NCBI GenBank assembly: GCA_002399735.1
Contig: DHEF01000056.1
Location: 4,624-68,623 of the forward strand
From: Chitinophagaceae bacterium UBA4857
GTDB lineage: Bacteria > Bacteroidota > Bacteroidia > Chitinophagales > Chitinophagaceae
Direction: 5' to 3'
Length of the DNA: 64,000 nucleotides
How positions within the stretch are numbered: the first letter of the stretch is position 1; each line of letters starts with the position of its first letter. A program made the position numbers and the translations under genes. The notes under the pieces were generated by a model. The model worked only from the letters and a program-made list of their open reading frames with translations, had not been told where the DNA came from and did no database searches. Below, one piece after another: positions 16,798 to 24,933 of this stretch.

Positions 16798-18207
16798 ATG
16801 TCTAAACTTCAAACTTCCCGCCGATCGTTTGTAAAACAAATAGCCGTTTTATCAACTGCGGCGTTTGTAGCGCCCAATATTTTATCGGCCGGTAACAGAG
16901 TCGATAAAGTAAACCTTGCCTGTATTGGTATTGGTAACCGTGGTGCCGATATAATAACAGAATTACATAAAACGGGCTTAGCCAATATTGTTGCCCTTTG
17001 CGATGTAGATATGAATGCGCCGCATACACAAAAAATACTGGAACAATTTCCAAATGTTCCCCGTTATAAAGATTTCAGGAGCATGTTTGACAAAATGGGC
17101 TCCAGTATTGAAGCAGTTTCTATTGCCACACCCGACCATGCACATTTTCCGGCTACTATGATGGCGATGGCATTGGGTAAACATGTGTATGTAGAAAAAC
17201 CTCTGGGACGCACGTTTCAGGAATGCGAATTACTATTAAAAGCGGCTAATAAATACCCAAAAGTGGTAACCCAAATGGGTAATCAGGGCCATTCGGAAGA
17301 AAACTATTTTCAGTTTAAAACCTGGAAAGAAGCCGGTGTTATAAAAGATGTAACTGCCATTACAGCCCACATGAATTTGCCACGCCGTTGGCATGGCTGG
17401 GATGTAAATATGAAATCTTTACCAGCCGCACAAACCATTCCCGATACATTGGACTGGAATGAATGGCTATCGGCAGTAAGCGAACATAATTTTAATAAGG
17501 ATTATGTAAATGGGCAATGGCGTTGCTGGTACGACTTTGGTATGGGGGCTTTAGGCGATTGGGGAGCCCATATCTTAGATACTGCCCATGAGTTTTTAGA
17601 ATTAGGTCTGCCGCACGAAGTAACACCCGTGAAGTTAGATGGACATAATCCTTTTTTCTTTCCCATGTCCTCTACCCTCTCATTTAAATTTGGCGCCCGT
17701 AAAAATATGCCGGCTGTTGAAGTAAAATGGTACGATGGTGTAAATAATTTACCACCTATACCACAAGGTTATGGAGTATCAGGCTTAGACCCGAATATTC
17801 CCGCCCCAAGTACCGGTGCATTGCAACCGGCAAAATTAAATCCGGGTAAAATTATTTACAGCAAGGACTTGACTTTTAAAGGTGGTTCGCATGGTAGTCC
17901 TTTACATATTATACCCGAGGCAAAGGCCAAGGATATGAAAGCAGGTTTACCGGAGGTCCCGAAAAGTCCGTCTAACCATTTTAAAAACTTTTTACAGGCT
18001 TGTATGGGTAAAGAAAAAACCCGTTCACCGTTTGATATTGCTGTACCATTATGCCAGGTGTTTAACCTTGGTGTATTGGCTCAACAATTAAATGTGCCAT
18101 TGGCTTTTGATACCAAGACCCATAAAATTACCAATAATAAAACGGCTAATGCTTTATTAGCAGGCCCTGCACCACGTAAAGGTTGGGAGCAGTATTATAA
18201 AGTGTAA
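16798..18207 (+). CDS. Tat-exported Gfo/Idh/MocA family oxidoreductase
   Basis: 470 residues from the ATG at 16798; the longer frame starts with a TTG and adds only four residues. A twin-arginine signal (SRRSFVKQIAVLSTAAFVAP, Arg8-Arg9) implies export of a folded NAD(P)-containing enzyme. The Rossmann domain has GIGNRGADI, and EKPLG with Lys134 is the usual catalytic lysine. Family members oxidise sugars, and periplasmic Bacteroidota homologues are glycoside 3-dehydrogenases or glycosidases. The next gene encodes DUF1080 domains that act on 3-keto sugars, so a 3-keto-glycoside route is likely (inference). Confidence 0.9.
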   Translation: MSKLQTSRRSFVKQIAVLSTAAFVAPNILSAGNRVDKVNLACIGIGNRGADIITELHKTGLANIVALCDVDMNAPHTQKILEQFPNVPRYKDFRSMFDKMGSSIEAVSIATPDHAHFPATMMAMALGKHVYVEKPLGRTFQECELLLKAANKYPKVVTQMGNQGHSEENYFQFKTWKEAGVIKDVTAITAHMNLPRRWHGWDVNMKSLPAAQTIPDTLDWNEWLSAVSEHNFNKDYVNGQWRCWYDFGMGALGDWGAHILDTAHEFLELGLPHEVTPVKLDGHNPFFFPMSSTLSFKFGARKNMPAVEVKWYDGVNNLPPIPQGYGVSGLDPNIPAPSTGALQPAKLNPGKIIYSKDLTFKGGSHGSPLHIIPEAKAKDMKAGLPEVPKSPSNHFKNFLQACMGKEKTRSPFDIAVPLCQVFNLGVLAQQLNVPLAFDTKTHKITNNKTANALLAGPAPRKGWEQYYKV

Positions 18208-18270
18208 AGACAATTTGTTGATTGGATGATAAAAATCTCAGATCTGAGATCTAAGATTGATAGTTAGACC

Positions 18271-18352
18271 GCTGGCACGATGCCCAATAGAATTATTGAA
18301 CGATGCAGTGAGTGACACAACAGACGGTGCCAGTAGTACTGCAGCCGGTAAC
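18271..18352 (+). repeat. Dispersed intergenic repeat, family 1 (short form), copy B
   Basis: Blocks in order: cgatgcccaatagaattatt, gcagtgagtgacacaacaga, cggtgccagtagtactgcag, then ccggtaac. Same orientation as copy A, between two genes that otherwise look like one operon. A small palindrome ctcagatctgag lies just before it at 18238-18249. Confidence 0.7.
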
Positions 18353-18378
18353 AAAAAAATAAACAACTAATAAAAAGG

Positions 18379-19734
18379 ATGTTGATGAAAAAAGTATTTT
18401 TTCTTTTAGTAGCAATACAAACAGTTACATTATTGCAAGCACAAAATGGCTGGCAGAATTTGTTTAACGGAAAAGATTTAAGTGGCTGGATGCCATTAAA
18501 CGGCAAAGCGCCATTTGAAGTAATAAATGGTGAAATAGTTGGTACCACGGTACATAAACAACCGAATTCGTTTTTAGCTACCGAAAAAAACTACGGCGAT
18601 TTTATATTGGAGTTTGAGTTTTTTGTTGACAACACCATTAACTCGGGAGTACAATTTAGAAGCCTGAGTACGGACAGTTATCAAAAAGGTCGTGTGCATG
18701 GGTATCAGTTTGAAATTGACCCATCGGATCGAGGATGGTCGGGCGGTGTATATGATGAAGCAAGACGTGGTTGGTTATACACTACCGAAATTAATGCGCC
18801 GGCTAAAAAAGCATTTAAAAATAATGTGTGGAATAAAGCCCGTATTGAATGCATTGGCAGCACCATACGTACATGGATTAATAATATACCGGTTTCGCAT
18901 GTGATTGATGATATGACCAAAGAAGGTTTTATTGCTTTACAGGTACATTCTATTGGTGAAAAAGATGAAGCTGGCAAACAAATTAAATGGAAAAATATTC
19001 GTATCAAAACCGGTAAAATAACTCCGCAGCCTTACGATAAAATTTTTGTGGTAAATTTAATTCCCAACAATGTTTCGGCACAGGAACAAAAAAACGGTTA
19101 CAGTTTATTATGGGATGGCAAAACCACCAATGGTTGGCGTGGTGCCTATAAAACCACTTTTCCTGCAAAGGGCTGGAGTGTTGCTGATGGAGAATTAAAA
19201 GTGGTTAAAGCGGATGGTGGAGAATCTACCAACGGTGGCGATATTGTTACTGTAAAAAAATACAGTGCTTTTGAGTTACAATTTGATTTTAAATTAACGA
19301 AAGCAGCTAATAGCGGTGTTAAATATTTTGTTACAGAAAGTGAAGGCAATAAAGGATCGGCCATTGGTTTAGAGTATCAATTATTAGACGATGCCGAACA
19401 CCCTGATGCTAAAATGGGGAGAAACGGAAACAGAACGCTTGCATCTTTGTATGATTTAATAACTTCTGACAAGAATGACAAAGCCCGAAAAAAGATTGGT
19501 GAGTGGAATCAGGGTGTTTTGCGTGTGTACCCTGATAACCGTGTAGAGCACTGGTTAAACGGTTTTTTGGTAACCAGTTACATCCGAGGATCAAAGGAAT
19601 ACAACGATTTAGTAGCCATAAGTAAGTATAAAGACTGGGAAAACTTTGGCATGGCCAAAGAAGGACATATTCTATTGCAAGACCATGGCGATGCGGTTTC
19701 TTTCAGAAGCATTAAAATTAAACCGCTGAAATAG
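18379..19734 (+). CDS. Secreted protein with two DUF1080 (3-keto-disaccharide hydrolase) domains
   Basis: 451 residues with a signal peptide ending near LLQAQ. Two tandem DUF1080 beta-sandwich domains: about residues 22-215 (GWQNLFNGKDLSGWMPLNG, NSGVQFRS) and 232-450 (GYSLLWDGKTTNGWRGAY, NSGVKYFVTE). Studied members hydrolyse 3-keto-glycosides or hydrate 3-keto-glucal intermediates. It follows the exported dehydrogenase and may act on its product in the periplasm. A second in-frame ATG at 18385 is an equally good start. Confidence 0.9.
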   Translation: MLMKKVFFLLVAIQTVTLLQAQNGWQNLFNGKDLSGWMPLNGKAPFEVINGEIVGTTVHKQPNSFLATEKNYGDFILEFEFFVDNTINSGVQFRSLSTDSYQKGRVHGYQFEIDPSDRGWSGGVYDEARRGWLYTTEINAPAKKAFKNNVWNKARIECIGSTIRTWINNIPVSHVIDDMTKEGFIALQVHSIGEKDEAGKQIKWKNIRIKTGKITPQPYDKIFVVNLIPNNVSAQEQKNGYSLLWDGKTTNGWRGAYKTTFPAKGWSVADGELKVVKADGGESTNGGDIVTVKKYSAFELQFDFKLTKAANSGVKYFVTESEGNKGSAIGLEYQLLDDAEHPDAKMGRNGNRTLASLYDLITSDKNDKARKKIGEWNQGVLRVYPDNRVEHWLNGFLVTSYIRGSKEYNDLVAISKYKDWENFGMAKEGHILLQDHGDAVSFRSIKIKPLK

Positions 19735-19744
19735 TTTGGGCGGT

Positions 19745-19752
19745 TAACTTTG
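19745..19752 (+). promoter_or_regulatory. -7 element immediately before the radical SAM gene
   Basis: taactttg matches TAnnTTTG and ends four bases before the ATG at 19757, so the transcript may be leaderless. Confidence 0.55.
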
Positions 19753-19756
19753 CAGT

Positions 19757-21448
19757 ATGTCCAAGATATTACTGAGTACCTTAAACGCAAAATACATTCA
19801 CCTGAACCTGGCTATTCGTATTTTATACGATTTAAATAAAGATCAGGAAGGACTAAGCTGGCATGAGTTTACCATTAAATCCCCCATTGATGAGATTGTA
19901 GACCATTGTGCAGCCTTTGATGTAATTTGTTTTAGCTGTTATATCTGGAACATTACTCCTACGCTTAAAGCTGCCGAAGCTATTAAGGCAAAACATCCGC
20001 ATATAAAAATTTTACTGGGCGGCCCCGAAGTAAGTTATGAATGGGAACAGGTAATTGCGCAGGATTGTGTTGATTATATTATTGTTGGCGAAGGTGAAAT
20101 ACCTTTTACCAAATTTGTAAAAAACTTCCCGCTTGTAAATAATGTACCTAACCTTATTTATAAAACTTACGAAAGTGACGATACCATCGGGCATATACAC
20201 TACAACAAACAAGATGTTGGTTTTGATGTAAAGGAATTTGAAAACCGCAATCCTTACCAGTACGATGATCCAACTACTTTAGCACATAAGGTTAGTTATA
20301 TTGAAACAAGCCGTGGTTGCCCTTATAAATGTTCCTTTTGCTTGGCCAGCCTGGATAATAAAGTCCGTTACTTGCCCATGCAAACCATTAAGGATAATTT
20401 ATTATACTTAATGCAGCATGGCAGAGTAGTTAAATTTTTAGACAGAACTTTTAATATTAAGAAAGATTTTACACTGGAGCTTTTCCAGTTTATATTGGAT
20501 AACCACCGTCCGGGAAATGTTTTTCAGTTTGAAATTACAGCCGATATAGTTCATCCCGATATTATTGCTTTTATCAATGAAAAAGTACCAACCGGTCTTT
20601 TCCGTTTTGAAATTGGTATACAAACCGTAAACCAGCAAAGTAACCTGGAGGTGAGCCGTAAACAAAACTTTGAAAAAACCAGTAAGGTAATTAAGGCCAT
20701 GGACGACCGCATTGAAATGCACCTTGACTTAATTGTTGGGTTGCCTTTAGAATACTGGAATGATTTGAAGTTTAGTTTTGAAAGTGTATTCAAATTATTC
20801 CCACCGGAATTACAACTTGGCTTTTTAAAGTTTTTAAAAGGCACGCCGGTACGTGAAAAGTATGAACAATACGGTTACGAATTTGACCCGCTACCACCCT
20901 ACCAGATTATTAAAAGTAATTTCTTAAGCGAGCAGGAACTGCATGACATTACCTTATTGGAGCATGCCTTAGAAGTATATTGGAATAAAAAAAGAGCTTG
21001 CCATACACTACGTTATATTACTACCAATTACAGCATATTTGAATTTTTATTGGGTTTAGGTAAACTGTTTGCCGAAAGGCACAGCCTGCACCGTTATAAT
21101 ATTAATGATGTATTTATTGTACTAAAAGAATTTATTGATAATAATTATGTCCAGGATCCAATTGTAGCATCCATGTTAGCATTGGATTACTACACATATT
21201 TTACGGTTAAACCTAAAGACATTGGATTGGCTATACTGGATAAAAAAGCAACCAATCAGTTTGTGATTAACCACTCGCTAAACCACCATAAAAACAGGTA
21301 CATAGTTATGCCGGTTTACTTTGATGTATATACCTATAAACAAAGTAAAGAAATGTTGCCGGCAAACGAAATCATGGTGATTGAATATAACAATACAGAG
21401 AAAGGTGTTTGTGTTTTCCCGCATATTATACAAAAACAACTGGCTTAG
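19757..21448 (+). CDS. B12-binding domain radical SAM protein (DUF4080-type)
   Basis: 563 residues. Residues 1-130 form a cobalamin-binding Rossmann domain without a certain DxHxxG motif; residues about 175-380 form the radical SAM barrel with Cys188, Cys192 and Cys195 in RGCPYKCSFC binding the [4Fe-4S] cluster. The C-terminal 170 residues match what is usually called DUF4080 (recollection). Such proteins resemble MiaB-like and methylthiotransferase or methyltransferase enzymes, but the substrate is unknown. The gene has its own near-leaderless promoter, and its last four bases overlap the convergent Gfo/Idh/MocA gene. Confidence 0.88.
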   Translation: MSKILLSTLNAKYIHLNLAIRILYDLNKDQEGLSWHEFTIKSPIDEIVDHCAAFDVICFSCYIWNITPTLKAAEAIKAKHPHIKILLGGPEVSYEWEQVIAQDCVDYIIVGEGEIPFTKFVKNFPLVNNVPNLIYKTYESDDTIGHIHYNKQDVGFDVKEFENRNPYQYDDPTTLAHKVSYIETSRGCPYKCSFCLASLDNKVRYLPMQTIKDNLLYLMQHGRVVKFLDRTFNIKKDFTLELFQFILDNHRPGNVFQFEITADIVHPDIIAFINEKVPTGLFRFEIGIQTVNQQSNLEVSRKQNFEKTSKVIKAMDDRIEMHLDLIVGLPLEYWNDLKFSFESVFKLFPPELQLGFLKFLKGTPVREKYEQYGYEFDPLPPYQIIKSNFLSEQELHDITLLEHALEVYWNKKRACHTLRYITTNYSIFEFLLGLGKLFAERHSLHRYNINDVFIVLKEFIDNNYVQDPIVASMLALDYYTYFTVKPKDIGLAILDKKATNQFVINHSLNHHKNRYIVMPVYFDVYTYKQSKEMLPANEIMVIEYNNTEKGVCVFPHIIQKQLA

Positions 21449-22428
21449 TGTGGCTTTGTTATTGCATCAAGCCACTGCATAATAACTATCCCTTCTTCAC
21501 CACTACAGGGGTTATCAGCCATATCCAAAAAATATTGTACTACTTTTTCAATCATAGGTTGTTGTACATGTTGTAATGCATGAAATTCGTACACTTGTTG
21601 CATACCGTTTACGTTTAATGTAATGGGGGCTGTTTTAAAAAAACTAAAACTCAACTTGCCATTTTCACCTATTATTTCGCAGGTATCCTCTTCGTTAATA
21701 TTGGCAACACTAAAACACCAGTTACCCTGAAAAAGAATATTTTTTTCAAATAAAATACTTCCGGTTACCATATCATCGGCCGCATATATACCCGCTTGAT
21801 TAGTAGCTATACCTTGCACTGATTTTGCGTTACCAAGCAGGTAATATAAAATATCCAGTTGGTGTGGTGCCAAATCATGAAACAAACCACCACCGGCTAT
21901 AGCAGTATTAACCCGCCACGATGTTTTATTAATACTTAATTGCCCGGTTGTCAATCTTTTTTTTATCATTGATAATTTAACCAAGCGTATATCTCCTAAA
22001 ATATTACTATCAATTATTTCTTTTAACTGTAGGTATAATGGTTGCTGTCTTCTGTAATGCGCTACAACCAATTTTACATTACTTTCATTTGCGGCTTTTG
22101 TTATTTTAATGGCCGATGCTGTGTTTAATGTCATCGGCTTCTCTACATAAACCGGTTTACCCGCAGCAATAGCGGCCAAACTATATGCTTCGTGTGAATC
22201 TGGCGGTGTAGCAATGTAAATGGCATTAATATCAGGGTCATCTATCAATCCTTGTGCATCGGTGTAATATTTAGGTACACCGTGGCGCATGGCATAATCT
22301 TTCACTTTTGCAGCATCCCTCCGCATAACTGCTACTAGCTTTGATTGTCCTACTTTATTAAAAGCAGGCCCACTCTTTACTTCGGTTACATCGCCGCATC
22401 CGATTATTCCCCAATTAATTTGCTGCAT
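21445..22428 (-). CDS. Gfo/Idh/MocA family oxidoreductase (cytoplasmic)
   Basis: 327 residues from the ATG at 22428. The Rossmann opening is NWGIIGCGDVTEVKSGPAF and the catalytic region has VYVEKPMTLN; GGGLFHDLAPHQLDIL holds the conserved His/Asp pair. There is no signal peptide. It likely oxidises or reduces a sugar or inositol-type substrate in the cytoplasm. The longer frame to 22446 overlaps a promoter element and is not used. The 3' end overlaps the convergent radical SAM gene by four bases, with no terminator between them. Confidence 0.88.
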   Translation of the reverse strand: MQQINWGIIGCGDVTEVKSGPAFNKVGQSKLVAVMRRDAAKVKDYAMRHGVPKYYTDAQGLIDDPDINAIYIATPPDSHEAYSLAAIAAGKPVYVEKPMTLNTASAIKITKAANESNVKLVVAHYRRQQPLYLQLKEIIDSNILGDIRLVKLSMIKKRLTTGQLSINKTSWRVNTAIAGGGLFHDLAPHQLDILYYLLGNAKSVQGIATNQAGIYAADDMVTGSILFEKNILFQGNWCFSVANINEEDTCEIIGENGKLSFSFFKTAPITLNVNGMQQVYEFHALQHVQQPMIEKVVQYFLDMADNPCSGEEGIVIMQWLDAITKPH

Positions 22429-22443
22429 AAAAAAGTTTACTAA

Positions 22444-22451
22444 CAAATATA
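22444..22451 (-). promoter_or_regulatory. -7 element of the second Gfo/Idh/MocA gene
   Basis: tatatttg on the minus strand, 15 bases before the ATG at 22428; it decides the start codon. Confidence 0.55.
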
Positions 22452-22500
22452 GTTCCTTGCTTGTTTTATTTGGTAATATGTTAAATATCGGCTAGTTTTT

Positions 22501-22560
22501 TATGCTATCAGCAACAGTAATTCTAATCAGCCCTAAATCCCTAAAGGGACTTTAAAGTCC
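22501..22560 (-). repeat. Partial family 2 dispersed repeat
   Basis: gctatcagcaacagtaattc then taatcagccc matches the gctatcagctgtagtaattc, taatcag block at 42126-42150. It is followed by a small palindrome (ccctaaagggactttaaagt). Confidence 0.5.
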
Positions 22561-22586
22561 TAGTATATTGGATTTATTTGGTTACG

Positions 22587-22663
22587 AGCGTCCCACCGCT
22601 GATTGAACTTTACTTGCGCACTCTTCAACAGCATATCGCTAATCAGCAAGAGAAGTCCGAAAA
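22587..22663 (-). repeat. Dispersed intergenic repeat, family 1 (variant K)
   Basis: gagcgtcccaccgctgattg, aactttacttgcgcactctt, then cagcatatcgctaatcagca and agagaagtccga. The copy at 58206-58287 shares the whole order, including the tail block cagcatatcgctaat..gcaa.agaa.t.ccga, which other family 1 copies lack. Between 22664 and 22765 only AT-rich sequence is seen. Confidence 0.6.
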
Positions 22664-22765
22664 CCCATAAGTAGTAGGCAATACTCAAATATTCAATATA
22701 AAATCTTCAATACTTCCCTGCTTTGCCATTAGTCACATTATCCACGGTAAGCTAATTATATTGTT

Positions 22766-22773
22766 TATATTTG
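22766..22773 (+). promoter_or_regulatory. -7 element of the CocE-type hydrolase gene
   Basis: tatatttg matches TAnnTTTG. The longest open frame starts at a TTG within this element, so the ATG at 22810 is preferred. Confidence 0.55.
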
Positions 22774-22809
22774 AAAACCCCAAATCAATTGATTTATAAC
22801 GAAATATTT

Positions 22810-24681
22810 ATGAAGTATTTTTTTATGCTGCTTTGCTGCAGCTTATTCATTATTACTAATTGTCAATCACAACAATTTACACCCGATAGTGCCTGGGTGG
22901 CCAATAATTACAGCAAGCAGGAAGTGTATATTACCATGCGGGACGGTATAAAATTGTTTACAGCTATTTATTCACCAAAAGATGTATCACAAAAATATCC
23001 GGTGTTAATGCAACGTAGTCCCTACTCTTCAAGACCATATGGCGAAAGCCAATTGCGTACACGTCTCGGCCCTAACACAATTTTGATGGAAGAAAAATAC
23101 ATTTTTGTTTATCAGGATGTGCGTGGCCGTTATAAAAGCGAAGGTACTTTTAGAGAAATGACGCCTTTTATCGCCAACAAAAAAACAAATAAAGATGTAG
23201 ACGAGTCCAGCGATACTTATGATACTATTGAATGGTTATTAAAAAACTCCAATAACAATGGTCGTGTTGGTCAGTATGGTATTTCTTTCCCAGGTTTTTA
23301 TTCAACGGCTTCCTTGCCCGATGCGCATCCAGCATTAAAAGCCGTATCGCCACAAGCACCTATGTCCGATGAATTTATAGGTGATGATTGTTACCATAAC
23401 GGTGCATTTTTTCTGATGGACAATTTTGGATTTTACAGTGGTTTTGATGGACCTAAAGCCGAAAACGGTGAAAGCTATACCCCATTTTTCAGGGCACGTT
23501 ACAGCGATGCCTACCAATACTTTTTAGAAATGGGACCATTAAGAAATGTAAACAATGAAAACTTTTTCCGTGATCCAAACAGCATCTGGCGTCAAACAGT
23601 TAAGAATGACACATACAATGAATTCTGGCAGTCGAGAAATATTCGCCAGCATTTAAAAGATATTAAACCTGCTGTATTAGTAGTGGGTGGCTGGTTTGAT
23701 GCCGAAGATTTGTTTGGTGCATTAAAAACCTATAGTGCTATTGAAAAACAATCGCCAAACAATAATACCCGTTTAGTAATGGGACCATGGACGCATGGTG
23801 GTTGGGCCTCGCCTACATGGACATCTTTTGGTCAGTACCATTTTGGCGAAAACTTAAATAAATATTACCAGGAAGAAATTGAAACCAAGTTTTTTAATTT
23901 TTACTTAAAAGATAAAGGTAGTTTTAATTTAGGCGAAGCTACTATTTACGAAACAGGCAGTAATCAATGGAAAAATTATGGTACATGGCCTCCATCCAAC
24001 AGCAAATTAACGCCTTACTATTTTCAAAACAACGGAACTTTATCTGTTATCCAGCCAAGTACAAACGGTGTAACCGAATACGTTAGCGACCCTAACAAAC
24101 CGGTGCCTTATACCGGTGGTATTTATGCCCGTCGTAATAATGAGTACATGGTAGAAGACCAACGTTTTGCGGCCCAACGTCCGGATGTATTGGTGTTTAA
24201 AACTGATAGCTTAACACAGGATGTTACATTAACCGGCGAAATAATTGCCAATTTATTCGTATCTATGACAGGCTCAGATGCTGATTTTGTGGTGAAGTTA
24301 ATTGATGTATGGCCAGATAATACTAGCGTTCCGGCTACACAAGCTAATCAACGCCCAACCAATATGGGTGGTTATCAGCAAATGGTAAGGGCCGAAGTTT
24401 TCAGAGGTAAATTCAGAAATAGTTTTAGCAAACCTGAACCTTTTACAAAAGATAAAATTGAAAAAGTAACGATGAAGCTGAATGAGGTAGCTCATACTTT
24501 TAAAAAAGGGCATCGTATTATGATACAGGTGCAAAGCAGTTGGTTTCCGTTGGTTGATCGTAACCCACAAAAGTTTGGAACTATTCCTGAAATGAATGAA
24601 AGCGATTTTCAAAAAGCAACTATCCGCATTCATCACGATACAAAAAATAGCAGTCACGTTTTATTGCCGGTAATGCACTAA
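22810..24681 (+). CDS. CocE/NonD family hydrolase (X-Pro dipeptidyl-peptidase-like / alpha-amino acid ester hydrolase), exported
   Basis: 623 residues from the ATG at 22810. An N-terminal hydrophobic signal ends at FIITNCQSQ, possibly a lipoprotein signal with an imperfect lipobox. The alpha/beta-hydrolase domain has the nucleophile Ser159 in YGISFPG, an acid in WFDAEDLFG, and the histidine in WTHGGW; a C-terminal jelly-roll X-Pro-peptidase-like domain follows (about residues 430-620). Members hydrolyse acyl bonds in esters or peptides such as beta-lactam-like esters; the natural substrate is unknown. Single gene with its own promoter and terminator. Confidence 0.9.
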   Translation: MKYFFMLLCCSLFIITNCQSQQFTPDSAWVANNYSKQEVYITMRDGIKLFTAIYSPKDVSQKYPVLMQRSPYSSRPYGESQLRTRLGPNTILMEEKYIFVYQDVRGRYKSEGTFREMTPFIANKKTNKDVDESSDTYDTIEWLLKNSNNNGRVGQYGISFPGFYSTASLPDAHPALKAVSPQAPMSDEFIGDDCYHNGAFFLMDNFGFYSGFDGPKAENGESYTPFFRARYSDAYQYFLEMGPLRNVNNENFFRDPNSIWRQTVKNDTYNEFWQSRNIRQHLKDIKPAVLVVGGWFDAEDLFGALKTYSAIEKQSPNNNTRLVMGPWTHGGWASPTWTSFGQYHFGENLNKYYQEEIETKFFNFYLKDKGSFNLGEATIYETGSNQWKNYGTWPPSNSKLTPYYFQNNGTLSVIQPSTNGVTEYVSDPNKPVPYTGGIYARRNNEYMVEDQRFAAQRPDVLVFKTDSLTQDVTLTGEIIANLFVSMTGSDADFVVKLIDVWPDNTSVPATQANQRPTNMGGYQQMVRAEVFRGKFRNSFSKPEPFTKDKIEKVTMKLNEVAHTFKKGHRIMIQVQSSWFPLVDRNPQKFGTIPEMNESDFQKATIRIHHDTKNSSHVLLPVMH

Positions 24682-24688
24682 AAATGTT

Positions 24689-24719
24689 AAAGCCTTTGTA
24701 ATTGCAAAGGCTTTTTTTA
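24689..24719 (+). terminator. Rho-independent terminator after the CocE-type gene
   Basis: Stem aaagcctttg (24689-24698) with caaaggcttt (24705-24714), then a run of T to 24718. Confidence 0.85.
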
Positions 24720-24724
24720 TGTTA

Positions 24725-24862
24725 CCAACGGCATTGCTACTATCATCGTCCCTTGCGTCGCACTCTTGTTCACTTGTAACTTTACTCACCATTTCCGCAT
24801 AGCGGAACAAGTAGTGCAAGGTGTACCCCAAATTGTCGGCCTTACCGCATTAACGCAATTCA
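24725..24862 (-). repeat. Dispersed intergenic repeat, family 1 (long form), copy G
   Basis: cattgctactatcatcgtcc, cttgcgtcgcactcttgttc, acttgtaactttactcacca then a palindrome ttccgcatagcggaa (24793-24807), then gtgcaaggtgtaccccaaat and taccgcattaacgcaattc. Copy H at 32074 has the same flanks without the palindrome. It fills the convergent spacer between the CocE-type and GH92 genes. Confidence 0.7.
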
Positions 24863-24933
24863 GCAACTTATAAGCCCCAGCTTTTTTATTATAATTCAAT
24901 TGACACATTATTAATTATCAAATTACCCCCTCC

